This document shows, one piece after another, positions 36,138 to 45,273 of a stretch of 64,000 nucleotides of DNA. Source of the DNA: Lentimicrobiaceae bacterium (lineage in GTDB: Bacteria > Bacteroidota > Bacteroidia > Bacteroidales > F082); NCBI GenBank assembly GCA_018661505.1, contig JABJIE010000028.1:33589-97588 (forward strand). Direction: 5' to 3'. The position numbers and the translations under genes are program-made. Numbering within the stretch: position 1 is the first letter of the stretch; the number at the start of each line of letters is the position of its first letter. The notes below the pieces were generated by a model. That model did not search any database and was not told the origin of the DNA. It was given only the letters and a program-made list of their open reading frames with translations.

Positions 36138-37166
36138 ATGGATAATTCAATGAATATAGATTGGGGTGCATTACCCTTTGGATATCATAAGACAGACTTT
36201 AATGTTCGCTGTTATTATAAGGATGGTAAGTGGGGATCATTGGAGGTTTCATCATCAGAAACAATTGATATGCATATTGCTGCCACTGCCCTGCATTATG
36301 GGCAACAGGCATTTGAGGGATTAAAAGTTTATAGAGGTAAAGATGGTAATGCGAGGCTTTTTAGGTGGCAAGAGAACGTGAAAAGAATGACTCGGTCAGC
36401 AGAAGGAATTATGATGGCAAAAGTGCCAGAAGAACTTTTTAAGGAAGCAATATTTAAAGTAATAGAGTTAAATTCAAAATATATTCCACCATATGGAACA
36501 GGAGCCACATTTTACTTACGCCCTCTTTTATTTGGTAGTGGACCTCAAGTTGGCGTAAAACCTGCGGAAGAATATGCTTTTATGGTTTTTGGAACACCTG
36601 TGGGTCCATACTTTAAACAGGGGTTCAGACCTGTACCCATTGAAGTTATTCGTGATTATGATAGAGCTGCACCACAAGGAACAGGTAGTATAAAGGTTGG
36701 TGGAAATTATGCTGCAAGTATGCTTCCTGCAAACAGAGCTCATGAGGATGGATTTGCATCCGTTTTATTTCTTGATGCACTTGAAAAAAAATACATTGAT
36801 GAAGCTGGACCAGCAAATTTTTATGGTATTAAAGATAAAAGGTATATAACACCATGTTCGGATAGCATATTACCCTCAATTACTAACATGAGTCTTGAGC
36901 AGATTGCAGAAGATATAGGTTTAAAGGTTGAGCGTAGGAAGGTGCCTGTTGAAGAACTTGATACATTTGAAGAAGTTGGCGCATGTGGCACAGCAGCAAT
37001 AATAAGTCCAATATCGAAGGTTTACGATAGAGTTAAAAACATTACCTATGATTACGGAAATATTCCAGGGCCCTATACCACAAAACTATACATTACCTTG
37101 AGAGGAATTCAAGAGGGTGCGTTAGAAGACAGATACAATTGGACAACAGTTATTGAAGGGGTTTAA
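36138..37166 (+). CDS. ilvE: Branched-chain amino acid aminotransferase
   Basis: PLP enzyme interconverting branched-chain 2-oxo acids with leucine, isoleucine and valine. Fold type IV features are present: HYGQQAFEGLKVYRG near residue 55, RPLLFGSGPQVGV in the middle, the PLP Lys in GSIKVGGNYAASM at about residue 193, and EEVGACGTAAIISPI, which binds the phosphate and substrate, at about 280. The 342 residues belong to the larger class II type. No other ilv or leu gene is in the window. A notable inverted repeat lies in the upstream region. Confidence 0.95.
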   Translation: MDNSMNIDWGALPFGYHKTDFNVRCYYKDGKWGSLEVSSSETIDMHIAATALHYGQQAFEGLKVYRGKDGNARLFRWQENVKRMTRSAEGIMMAKVPEELFKEAIFKVIELNSKYIPPYGTGATFYLRPLLFGSGPQVGVKPAEEYAFMVFGTPVGPYFKQGFRPVPIEVIRDYDRAAPQGTGSIKVGGNYAASMLPANRAHEDGFASVLFLDALEKKYIDEAGPANFYGIKDKRYITPCSDSILPSITNMSLEQIAEDIGLKVERRKVPVEELDTFEEVGACGTAAIISPISKVYDRVKNITYDYGNIPGPYTTKLYITLRGIQEGALEDRYNWTTVIEGV

Positions 37167-37193
37167 TTAACACTAAGAGTTAGGTGCTAATAA

Positions 37194-38024
37194 CTAAATC
37201 AATTTTGCTTCTTTCAGATATTTCTCCATTTCGATCTGGAGTTCTTTAGTTTTGGATTCTGCTACCATTGCAAAATCACTTTCTGAGGAAGCATATATAA
37301 TACCACGAGATGAATTAACCAGTAGGCCACAGTGATCATTCATTCCATATTTTGCAACTTCTTGAAGATTTCCTCCTTGTGCACCAATCCCAGGAACTAG
37401 TAAAAAGTTATCAGGAGCTATTTCACGTATTTCACTGAGTGCTTCTGCCTTAGTTGCACCAACTACAAACATTATTTGATCAGTATTGCCCCAATCTTGA
37501 GCTGTTTTTAAAACATTTTCATAAAGAGCTGTATTGTTATTATCCCGTATATATTGAAAATCGGAGGCACTTTTGTTTGATGTAAGAGCAAGTATTATTG
37601 ACCATTTATTATCATAGTTTAGAAATGGGGAAACCGTATCTAAACCCATGTATGGAGCGAGAGTAACAGCATCAAAATCATAGGTTTCAAAAAATGTTTT
37701 TGCATATAGAGCTGAGGTATTTCCTATGTCTCCTCTTTTAGCATCTGCTATAATAATAACTTCTGGACTTACTTTTCTTATATGCTCAACAGTTTTACCT
37801 AGGCTTACCCAACCACTAGCTCCCATGGACTCATAGAAGGCAAGATTTGGCTTATAAGCAACTGTATACTTGTGTGTTGAGTCTATGATCTGCCTGTTAA
37901 ATTCAAAAATTGGATCTTCATAACTCAAGAGATGTTTTGGTATTTTGTTTATATCAGAATCAAGACCAACACAAAGAAATGACCTTTTTAGTTTTATGGC
38001 TTTAAATAGCTGTTTTCTATTCAT
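37194..38024 (-). CDS. pyrF: Orotidine 5'-phosphate decarboxylase (PyrF type 2)
   Basis: Final step of UMP synthesis, acting on the product of PyrE. The N-terminal FLCVGLDSDINKIP and the catalytic IIIADAKRGDIGNTSALYA with the Asp-x-Lys-x-x-Asp set are clear; VPGIGAQGG is the phosphate loop. I start at ATG 38024 (MNRKQLF), giving 276 residues, since related Bacteroidota enzymes begin there; an upstream ATG at 38063 would add 13 unconserved residues. The prfA stop lies 42 nt before the chosen start, so prfA and pyrF are one transcript. Confidence 0.93.
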   Translation of the reverse strand: MNRKQLFKAIKLKRSFLCVGLDSDINKIPKHLLSYEDPIFEFNRQIIDSTHKYTVAYKPNLAFYESMGASGWVSLGKTVEHIRKVSPEVIIIADAKRGDIGNTSALYAKTFFETYDFDAVTLAPYMGLDTVSPFLNYDNKWSIILALTSNKSASDFQYIRDNNNTALYENVLKTAQDWGNTDQIMFVVGATKAEALSEIREIAPDNFLLVPGIGAQGGNLQEVAKYGMNDHCGLLVNSSRGIIYASSESDFAMVAESKTKELQIEMEKYLKEAKLI

Positions 38025-38066
38025 TTTTGATATAAATATATTTTGGTTATTCTCCGGGTTCAATCA

Positions 38067-39140
38067 TTAAACCTCTTCCTTTAACTTTTCAGCATTTTCA
38101 GCCATTTGAAGTTTTTCAATTATTTCCTGGATATCACCATCTATTATTGCTGGGAGGTTATAAAGAGTTAGCCCAATACGGTGGTCAGTTACCCTTCCCT
38201 GTGGCCAGTTATATGTTCGTATTTTTGCAGATCTATCTCCGGTGGACACCATTGTTTTTCTCTTCCCTGACATTTCTTCCAGATATTTTGTGTATTCCAG
38301 ATCGTAAAGCCTATTTCGCAACTCTTTCATAGCTTTTGCAAGGTTTTTCAACTGTGATTTCTCATCCTGACATGTTACTACAATACCTGTTGGGATATGT
38401 GTTAACCTAATGGCTGAATATGTTGTATTTACCGATTGACCCCCGGGACCCGATGAACAATAAGTGTCCTTTCTAATATCCCTTTCATGCAGTTCCACAT
38501 CAAACTCCTCAGCTTCAGGCAAAACTACAACTGATGCTGCAGAGGTATGCACTCTCCCCTGTGTTTCAGTTTTAGGTACACGTTGAACACGGTGAACACC
38601 AGATTCGAATTTCAGAATACCATATGCTCCATTTCCTGTGATACTAAAAACAATTTCTTTATAGCCTCCGGCAGTGCCTTCATTTACTCTGGTTATTTCC
38701 AGTTTCCATTTCTTTGATTCACAATATTTTTGATACATTCTAAAAAGGTCTCCTGCAAAAATACTTGCCTCATCACCACCAGTACCAGCTCGTATTTCCA
38801 TAACTGCATTTTTAGAGTCTTGAGGATCCTTAGGTATGAGTAACATTCTTATTTTTTCCTCAAGGCCTTCCTTTGATGGAGTTAATGCATCCAGTTCATC
38901 CTTGGCCATCTCTTTAAAATCCGCATCTTTTTCATTCTCAAGGATATCCTTTGCGCTGTCGATGTTAGCTAGAATAGTTTTATACTCTTTATAGGCAGTA
39001 ACAAGAGGTTCAAGTTCTTTATAGTCTTTATTGAGTTTTACATAGCGTTTCATGTCGGAAATGACTTCCGGATCATTCATTTGCTCTGAAATTTCTTCCC
39101 AACGATTTTTAACAACTTCTAATTTGTCGAGTATCTCCAC
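38067..39140 (-). CDS. prfA: Peptide chain release factor 1
   Basis: Recognises UAA and UAG stop codons. The catalytic GGQ is in [15 protein letters not shown], and the codon-reading tripeptide Pro-Lys-Thr is in [17 protein letters not shown], the RF1 (Pro-x-Thr) form rather than the RF2 Ser-Pro-Phe. 357 residues, usual length. The start codon is GTG at 39140: upstream in-frame codons reach a stop without ATG, and [10 protein letters not shown] matches the family N-terminus. First gene of the prfA-pyrF transcript. Confidence 0.95.
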   Translation of the reverse strand: MEILDKLEVVKNRWEEISEQMNDPEVISDMKRYVKLNKDYKELEPLVTAYKEYKTILANIDSAKDILENEKDADFKEMAKDELDALTPSKEGLEEKIRMLLIPKDPQDSKNAVMEIRAGTGGDEASIFAGDLFRMYQKYCESKKWKLEITRVNEGTAGGYKEIVFSITGNGAYGILKFESGVHRVQRVPKTETQGRVHTSAASVVVLPEAEEFDVELHERDIRKDTYCSSGPGGQSVNTTYSAIRLTHIPTGIVVTCQDEKSQLKNLAKAMKELRNRLYDLEYTKYLEEMSGKRKTMVSTGDRSAKIRTYNWPQGRVTDHRIGLTLYNLPAIIDGDIQEIIEKLQMAENAEKLKEEV

Positions 39141-39223
39141 AGTTTGTAAATTTGGAATGCAAAGTTAAGAAAAAACATGTCGTGGTATGATACACCTTTG
39201 TATTGTAGTTATGGCAATTAAAT

Positions 39224-40045
39224 TTACCAACTGCCTCCTGCACCTCCACCACCGAAACTACCCCCTCCGAAGCCACCAAATCCCCCGCCACCAAAACCTG
39301 ATCCATTTCCTGTAAAATTATTCCAGCTTCCAGAATGTCTACTACTATTACCCATAATACTTCCAAGCCACAGAGCAGTGAGTAATGATCCATTACCGTG
39401 GGATGAAATCCCATGTGTTCGTGATCGGCTGTTACGTATAATTAAAAGTACAATTACTAATGCTAAAAATGGAATAAGTGAAACAAACCCGTCAGGTCTA
39501 CTTTGATTACTATATTCGTCTGATGTTATTTCGCCTGCTGCAAGACTCATAAGAATGCCCGTAGCTTTATTGATACCTTCAAAATATTTTCCATTACGAA
39601 ATGAAGGAATCATTTCATTTTCAACCACGCGTTTTGCAATTGCATCAGGTATTGCTGGCTCAAGTCCATAACCAACTGCAATATATGCATGGCCTTTGTC
39701 AGAATTATTTAATTTAGGTTTGATAAGAATTACAATGCCATTGTCAAAATCTTTCTGGCCAACGTTCCATTTTAAGCCAATATCTGTGGCAAACATAGAA
39801 GGTGAATTACCATCCAATGACTGTACAGTCACAACAGTAATTTGGTTAGATGTGGTATCATTAAATCTCACTAACTTTTCTTCAAGAAATCTTGTTTGTT
39901 TGACATTAAGAATTCCTGCAAAATCATTAACCAACATTGGCGGATATGGCTTATCAGGAATAGCTTGACCATTTAATAAGATAATATTGGAAATAAAGAT
40001 TGCAAAAAATATTGAAAATATTCTTGTTTTGTGAAGATATGCCAT
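39224..40045 (-). CDS. TPM-domain membrane protein with glycine-rich tail (YgcG-like)
   Basis: Envelope protein with a signal peptide (residues 1-27, ending NGQ), a TPM domain (about 38-160, VNDFAGILNVKQTRFLEEKL and GNGIVILIKP-like DNGIVILI), one TM helix at about 186-202 (SLIPFLALVIVLLII) and a Gly-rich C-terminus of GFGGGGFGG repeats ending GGSW. This architecture is that of YgcG, found with LemA. Last gene of the lemA-TPM-TPM operon; function is not established beyond a likely role in membrane protein or photosystem-like assembly known from plant homologues. Confidence 0.9.
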   Translation of the reverse strand: MAYLHKTRIFSIFFAIFISNIILLNGQAIPDKPYPPMLVNDFAGILNVKQTRFLEEKLVRFNDTTSNQITVVTVQSLDGNSPSMFATDIGLKWNVGQKDFDNGIVILIKPKLNNSDKGHAYIAVGYGLEPAIPDAIAKRVVENEMIPSFRNGKYFEGINKATGILMSLAAGEITSDEYSNQSRPDGFVSLIPFLALVIVLLIIRNSRSRTHGISSHGNGSLLTALWLGSIMGNSSRHSGSWNNFTGNGSGFGGGGFGGFGGGSFGGGGAGGSW

Positions 40046-40066
40046 GTGTTTTAAAAATCAGGTATG

Positions 40067-40504
40067 TTAGTCGCCAAAGGAAATGTCGTCAGAGAGCTCA
40101 TTTATATCATCTATGTGATATGGAAAATGTTTTTTGAGTCTCATTCCTGCCATGGAAATTCCAGTTACTAACCCTTGGGCAAACTTACCTTCCTTAAAGT
40201 ATACTGACATCTCTGTTTTTATTTCCTCCCAAAAGTTTTCAGGCACTTCTTTGTTAATACCTGAGTCACCAATTATTGCAAATTTCTTGCTTTGAATCGC
40301 AAGGTAAAATAATACCCCGTTGTTAAGTTCAGTTTTGTCCATTTTGAGTTTACTAAACACATAGGAAGCTCTATCAAGTGCATCTCCACCGCATTCATTT
40401 TCAATGTGAACTCTAATCTCTCCTGATGTGTCAAGCTCAGCGTTCAAAATTGCTTTTTTAATTTCTCCCGTTTCTTCTTTTGAGAAAAAGTCTTTGGCTT
40501 TCAT
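40067..40504 (-). CDS. TPM-domain protein, short
   Basis: 145 residues comprising a TPM domain alone: IKKAILNAELDTSGEIRVHI at the start, NGVLFYLAIQSKKFAIIGD in the centre and EGKFAQGLVTGISMAG near the end. No signal peptide or TM helix is visible, so it should be cytoplasmic. It sits between lemA and the larger TPM protein, 21 nt from the latter, in an order common in Bacteroidota. Function unknown. Confidence 0.88.
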   Translation of the reverse strand: MKAKDFFSKEETGEIKKAILNAELDTSGEIRVHIENECGGDALDRASYVFSKLKMDKTELNNGVLFYLAIQSKKFAIIGDSGINKEVPENFWEEIKTEMSVYFKEGKFAQGLVTGISMAGMRLKKHFPYHIDDINELSDDISFGD

Positions 40505-40560
40505 ACGCTTATATTTTAAATTAAACTAAAATCTAGTTTTACGAATCTTCAACAAACTTC

Positions 40561-41151
40561 TTAAAACTCAACTTTGGGAGCTTCTTCAGATCCTTCCTGT
40601 GATTTGAAGTATGGTTTTTTCTCAAAGCCAAACATATTTGCTATCATATTTTTTGGAAATAGTTTTATGCTTGTATTATAGGATCTGGCAGCTTCATTAA
40701 ATTTTCTACGTTCTACAGCAATTCTATTTTCCGTTCCTTCAAGCTGAGCTTGAAGTTCAAGAAAGTTTGTATTTGCTTTTAAATCAGGATATCTTTCCAC
40801 CACAACCATTAGTTTGGATAGGGCACTACTAAGACCATCCTGTGCTTTCTGAAAAGAAGCTATTTTCTGAGGAGTTAGATTATCTGCGTTTATGGTAGTG
40901 CTTGTTGCCTTTGCTCTTGCGTTTACGACACCCTCAAGGGTTTCTTTTTCATGCTCAGCATAACCCTTTACTGTAGCAACAAGATTTGGTATTAGATCGG
41001 CTCTTCTTTGATAAACATTCTCAACATCAGCCCATTGCTTGTCAACGATTTCCGATTGTATAATCATGTCATTATATGTGCCTTTTACCCATCCATAAAC
41101 TATGAATACTAATAAAAGTATTACAATAATTATTATCCAATTTCTTTTCAT
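40561..41151 (-). CDS. lemA: LemA family protein
   Basis: Membrane-anchored coiled-coil protein. The TM helix is residues 4-22 (NWIIIIVILLLVFIVYGW), followed by the LemA hallmark YNDMIIQSEIVDKQWADVEN and YQRRADLIPNLVATVKGYA, then QLEGTENRIAVERRKFNEA and YNTSIKLFPKNMIAN. I use ATG 41151 (196 residues); the longer frame to 41184 adds eleven residues before the membrane helix. First gene of an operon with two TPM proteins. Its biochemical role is not known. Confidence 0.93.
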   Translation of the reverse strand: MKRNWIIIIVILLLVFIVYGWVKGTYNDMIIQSEIVDKQWADVENVYQRRADLIPNLVATVKGYAEHEKETLEGVVNARAKATSTTINADNLTPQKIASFQKAQDGLSSALSKLMVVVERYPDLKANTNFLELQAQLEGTENRIAVERRKFNEAARSYNTSIKLFPKNMIANMFGFEKKPYFKSQEGSEEAPKVEF

Positions 41152-41317
41152 CTTAATATATTTATAATGGTTAAATGTAAACAAAATTTCAATAATATAA
41201 TATTAAATGGTGTTCGTTAGCACTCATATTATTTAGGATTAGAAGTTCTGTTACGTGAGTTTATGATTAAAACGTTTGCATAAAATATCTAACTTGGTTA
41301 CATGTACTAAATATAAA

Positions 41318-42403
41318 TCAGATGCCGGTCAAAATACCAATTATGCCAACTAATAGCCCTACCATAATATTTATTGATTTCACAACAAAAAAACCTTTGC
41401 GGGTTTCAGCTAACAACGGTAAGCTACCATGCCCATCTTGAACAATAGAGTTTGCAATAAGTATACTAAGAGGCAAACTTCCAGATGCAAAAAGCAATAC
41501 AAACATGAGATGTGGTCCTGATTCAGGAATTATACCAATGAAAACAGCAATTATAAGTACAAGATATATGTTATCACCTATTAGGCTTTTTAGGTCAATG
41601 TAATGATTCAAAAAATTCAATAAAATCAATGTTGCAAATGTCCAGATAAATATTTTTAGAAAATGCTTCTTTATAATATGACCCCATAAGTGATGTTTTA
41701 AAAAATGATCATTTACAGTTAATATCATTAATAAGCACATTGCTATTACACCAATAAAAGAGTAAGATACCCATTCAGGATGCAGATGTTCCATATTGGG
41801 CATCGGTAGAATATCAAAGGTATGATTGTGGCCAGTATGGTTGTATATTATCAGGACTAAAAGGGTTATGAGAAGAACTACAAGAACAATTAATCTTTGC
41901 AGAGATATGTTCCTGAAGTTTTTAATGATTAATTCTTTGTTGAAGCAGAAACATTGCGATTTTAAATTATGAATCTCTAAGTGTTCTTCTTGATGGTTCC
42001 TTAGGCCATGATTTTTTTTCAAAAAAATGTTCACTAAAAACCCAGTAATAATTGCAATAACAAATATTACAATGTTTATAATTATTGCAGTATCTGGTAT
42101 TATGGAGAACATAAAAAAGGCTTCGTCACCAGAAGTTGCTATCATTGCTGTTACCAAAGCTGCAGTTCCGATTATATTGTGAACATACAATGAAACAGCT
42201 GTATAGGCGCCCAAACATCCAGGAATAACTCCAAGTAATGCTGCGAAAATAATTTGTTTCCAGGAGCTAGTTTTGAGTTTATTACTCCATATTCCTCTCG
42301 AGAATACATTTATATATTCTATGATTAGCATCATTGACAATACGAAAAGTGTAATTGTTAATGATTGTTGACTAACTGAAAGTAATTCATCCCAAAAATG
42401 CAT
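41318..42403 (-). CDS. Putative 10-TM heavy-metal exporter (ArsP_2/manganese exporter-like)
   Basis: About ten hydrophobic segments fill 361 residues. Conserved features of this poorly studied exporter family are GVIPGCLGAYTAVSLYVH in the second helix pair, ATSGDEAFFM in the third and GIIPESGPHLMFVLLFASG in the C-terminal half, two related inverted halves with Pro-Gly/Pro-Glu-Ser kinks. A His-rich cytoplasmic or periplasmic loop (KKNHGLRNHQEEHLEIH, then NHTGHNHT) could bind metal. The ATG at 42403 is preferred over a TTG at 42409. It is a single gene with no metal-sensing riboswitch visible upstream. Confidence 0.75.
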   Translation of the reverse strand: MHFWDELLSVSQQSLTITLFVLSMMLIIEYINVFSRGIWSNKLKTSSWKQIIFAALLGVIPGCLGAYTAVSLYVHNIIGTAALVTAMIATSGDEAFFMFSIIPDTAIIINIVIFVIAIITGFLVNIFLKKNHGLRNHQEEHLEIHNLKSQCFCFNKELIIKNFRNISLQRLIVLVVLLITLLVLIIYNHTGHNHTFDILPMPNMEHLHPEWVSYSFIGVIAMCLLMILTVNDHFLKHHLWGHIIKKHFLKIFIWTFATLILLNFLNHYIDLKSLIGDNIYLVLIIAVFIGIIPESGPHLMFVLLFASGSLPLSILIANSIVQDGHGSLPLLAETRKGFFVVKSINIMVGLLVGIIGILTGI

Positions 42404-42570
42404 GCGCAAAAATAATTGATTTTAACACAATATTGGTAGAACTACTACTACAAATTATCATAAATTTTTAATATTTCAAGCTACTAAAAATTTCTGTGAT
42501 TTTGTATCATTTTTCTTATTTCAATTACAATGGGTATTTTTACATTAATTATAAAAAATTAAGCATAATT

Positions 42571-44190
42571 ATGAAACACATATTACTTCTATTTTTGATT
42601 GTTGCTATCACTTTAAGTGATGCTAATTCTCAAAATCAACTGTTAACTGTTGCTGAAAATTCTGACTTTAAGTCAACGGGAGAGTATAATGATGTGATTA
42701 AATTTGTTTCAGAACTTCAAGAAAGTAATTTTGAGTACCTAACCATAGACACAATTGGATTTTCAATTGAAGGTAAACCTATTCCCCTTATGATAATTGG
42801 AAACCCTCTGCCTTCCAACCATAATGATATTGGAGAAAGACTAGTAGTTTATCTACAGGCGAACATACATGCTGGAGAGGTAGAAGGAAAAGAGGCTGTG
42901 CAGATGTTGGCAAGGGATCTTCTAAAAGACCCAAATTCAGAGTTGATGAAGAATCTAGTATTATTGATCACTCCGATTCTAAACATAGATGGAAATGATA
43001 AGATTAGTACCAGTAATAGAAGGAATCAGGTGGGGCCGGTTAATGGAGTAGGAGTGAGGTATAATGGCCAACATCTTGATCTAAATCGAGATGCAATGAA
43101 AATGGAAACCCCAGAAATAAAGGCAGTTATAACTCGTGTACTAAATACATGGGATCCACAAATATCGGTTGATTGTCATACAACAAATGGATCTTTTCAT
43201 GAAGAACCAATAACATTTACATGGATGCAGAACCCAAATGGGGATAGGTCTCTTATTAATTATATGCGTGATAAAATGATGCCTAATGTAAGAGATACAT
43301 TGGATATTAAGTATGATGTTGACAATATATATTATGGGGTATTTGTAGATAGACTTGATTACTCAAAAGGATGGCTATCCTATGCATCAGAGCCCAGATA
43401 CCTTGTTAACTATATTGGTTTAAGAAATAGGTTGGCAATATTAAATGAAAACTATGTTTATGCCGATTATAAAACAAGAATATTGGGATGCTATAATTTT
43501 TTACTCACAGTTCTTGAGTATGCTTCTCAGGAGATGGATGAGATTAAGAATCTATTGTTAGCTGCTGATGCTTCTTTGGTTTCAAGGTTTTCGTCTTCTT
43601 TGGTTTCAGACTCGTTTGCCATAATATATGCAGGAAAGGCTACTCCTGAACCCATAACAATTATGGCATTTGAAACTGATACTATTCCAGGGGTAAAGGG
43701 ATATGGTAGGTTTAAAAAGTCGGATAGGAGGATAAGTGTTACCATACCGTATATTGCGGACTATTATGCAACAAAAAATGTTAAATTTCCATTCGCTTAC
43801 CTAATAACATCACCAGATCCTGAGATAATTGAAACACTCACCAATCATGGAATTCAAATGGAAGTATTATCTGACAATATGGTTCTAACGGTAGAGGAAT
43901 ATAAAATTAGTGAACTAAAACCTTCTTCTAGAATTAATCAAGGCCACTATAATAATATTGCTTCGGGTAAGTATAAGGTTACTGAGAAGAGCTTTCAAAA
44001 AGGCACTGTGGTTGTATATACGGAACAAAAGCTGGGAAATGTTATAGCAGCATTGCTTGAACCTGAAGCACAGGATTGTTTATTAAAATGGAATTATTTT
44101 GATAGATATTTAACTCCCCAGTGGGGGTCAGGGTATTACCCATATCCTGTTTACAGGATAACTTCGCCAGTTGTTTTGGAAACAGATTAG
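42571..44190 (+). CDS. Secreted M14-family zinc carboxypeptidase
   Basis: Exported metallopeptidase of 539 residues. ATG 42571 begins a signal peptide ending DANSQ; the upstream frame to 42496 adds 25 unlikely residues. Zinc ligands are His and Glu in NIHAGEVEGKEA near residue 103 and His in SVDCHTTNG near residue 200, with the Arg-binding DLNRDAMKMETPE segment between. A catalytic Glu probably lies in RLAILNENYVYADY. The C-terminal 200 residues form a second, unrecognised beta-rich domain. No lipobox or T9SS sorting domain is present, so it is probably periplasmic. Confidence 0.88.
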   Translation: MKHILLLFLIVAITLSDANSQNQLLTVAENSDFKSTGEYNDVIKFVSELQESNFEYLTIDTIGFSIEGKPIPLMIIGNPLPSNHNDIGERLVVYLQANIHAGEVEGKEAVQMLARDLLKDPNSELMKNLVLLITPILNIDGNDKISTSNRRNQVGPVNGVGVRYNGQHLDLNRDAMKMETPEIKAVITRVLNTWDPQISVDCHTTNGSFHEEPITFTWMQNPNGDRSLINYMRDKMMPNVRDTLDIKYDVDNIYYGVFVDRLDYSKGWLSYASEPRYLVNYIGLRNRLAILNENYVYADYKTRILGCYNFLLTVLEYASQEMDEIKNLLLAADASLVSRFSSSLVSDSFAIIYAGKATPEPITIMAFETDTIPGVKGYGRFKKSDRRISVTIPYIADYYATKNVKFPFAYLITSPDPEIIETLTNHGIQMEVLSDNMVLTVEEYKISELKPSSRINQGHYNNIASGKYKVTEKSFQKGTVVVYTEQKLGNVIAALLEPEAQDCLLKWNYFDRYLTPQWGSGYYPYPVYRITSPVVLETD

Positions 44191-44193
44191 TAG

Positions 44194-45273
44194 CTATTCG
44201 TTGATTATGGCCGCGTTTAATTTTTTTAGCTTTTTTCTGTTAAATATGGATAAATAAAGTTTAGCCAAGAAAAGTGGTCCTTTCATTAATATTAACATTC
44301 TTAACCTATACGGGAAGGTGTCAACAAGTTTTGTTATCAAATATAATATTCCCGCATAAGCTCTTCCAGGTAAAATGGCCAAAGCTACTAACGGATTAAA
44401 TCCATTATATTTTCTTACATATCCAGCTTCATTAGCAATTATTCCAGCGGTTTGGTCCATAATCATTACCTGCCTGTTTGATAATGCTTTTTTCCAAACA
44501 CCAATTTTTGAGGTATTTACTTTGTTCATTAAACTGGTATGATAGGTATTAATATAACCCTCAGGATACTGATCTAGTAATTCATCTTTTTTGGAATAAA
44601 AATTAAAAACAGAATTATCAAATGAGGCTCCTGCGAATTGGCATAAAGCTTCAAACTCAGTGGATGGATTTGTTGCTAGGTTTTCGTAATTAATAGTATA
44701 ATATCGTGCGGGATTTAGTTTGCTGTCCTTTCGAAATTTCTTGAAGAAGTATTTCCATTTTTGCACTACAATTGACGGAATTGGAAGCTCAAAATCTACA
44801 TTCTTAATGGATACAAAGTTATCTCTATAATCTCTAACAATGTGTATAAACTTTGCTTCGGGAAATATTTTAAGTAGTAATTTGGTGTAGATGGCATAGC
44901 CAGGGTTTTTATCTCCAATAAGCTTGATTTCTTTTTTATCAAACAAGGAATTGTACGTCATATAAACCACCTTACAAATTGTACCATATGAATGGTTACC
45001 TGCATACTCTAACAGGTTTTCCTTTAGCTTATTTTTATCCATCTTCCACGTATCAAAAAGCCATTGATTACATAGATCATCATAGAATGATATTAAATCT
45101 TCCTCTTTCCATGGATTCACATTCTTATATTTTGGATATAGGTTAACAATAAACTGGCATTCAGGGGGAAATGTAACATCAGGATGTGCGTCAAAAAGCA
45201 TGCGTAATAATGTTGTGCCTGATCTTGGACGACCGACAACAAAAAATATAGGAATGCCAGAGATATTATTCAT
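44194..45273 (-). CDS. Sulfotransferase family protein
   Basis: 359-residue PAPS-dependent sulfotransferase. The 5'-phosphosulfate loop FFVVGRPRSGTTLLRMLFD is at residues 10-28, and the 3'-phosphate-binding HIVRDYRDNFVS at about 148 (the conserved Arg and Ser). It overlaps the flippase stop by one base in a TAATG arrangement, so the two are translationally coupled. The pairing suggests sulfation of an exported polysaccharide or lipid-linked glycan, but the acceptor is unknown and no other glycan gene lies beside it. Converges with the M14 gene with 3 nt between. Confidence 0.85.
   Translation of the reverse strand: MNNISGIPIFFVVGRPRSGTTLLRMLFDAHPDVTFPPECQFIVNLYPKYKNVNPWKEEDLISFYDDLCNQWLFDTWKMDKNKLKENLLEYAGNHSYGTICKVVYMTYNSLFDKKEIKLIGDKNPGYAIYTKLLLKIFPEAKFIHIVRDYRDNFVSIKNVDFELPIPSIVVQKWKYFFKKFRKDSKLNPARYYTINYENLATNPSTEFEALCQFAGASFDNSVFNFYSKKDELLDQYPEGYINTYHTSLMNKVNTSKIGVWKKALSNRQVMIMDQTAGIIANEAGYVRKYNGFNPLVALAILPGRAYAGILYLITKLVDTFPYRLRMLILMKGPLFLAKLYLSIFNRKKLKKLNAAIINE

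Noticed and set aside
41152..42570. A manganese (yybP-ykoY) riboswitch upstream of the metal exporter
   Set aside because: The region before the exporter start has only AT-rich sequence and none of the conserved loops of that riboswitch.
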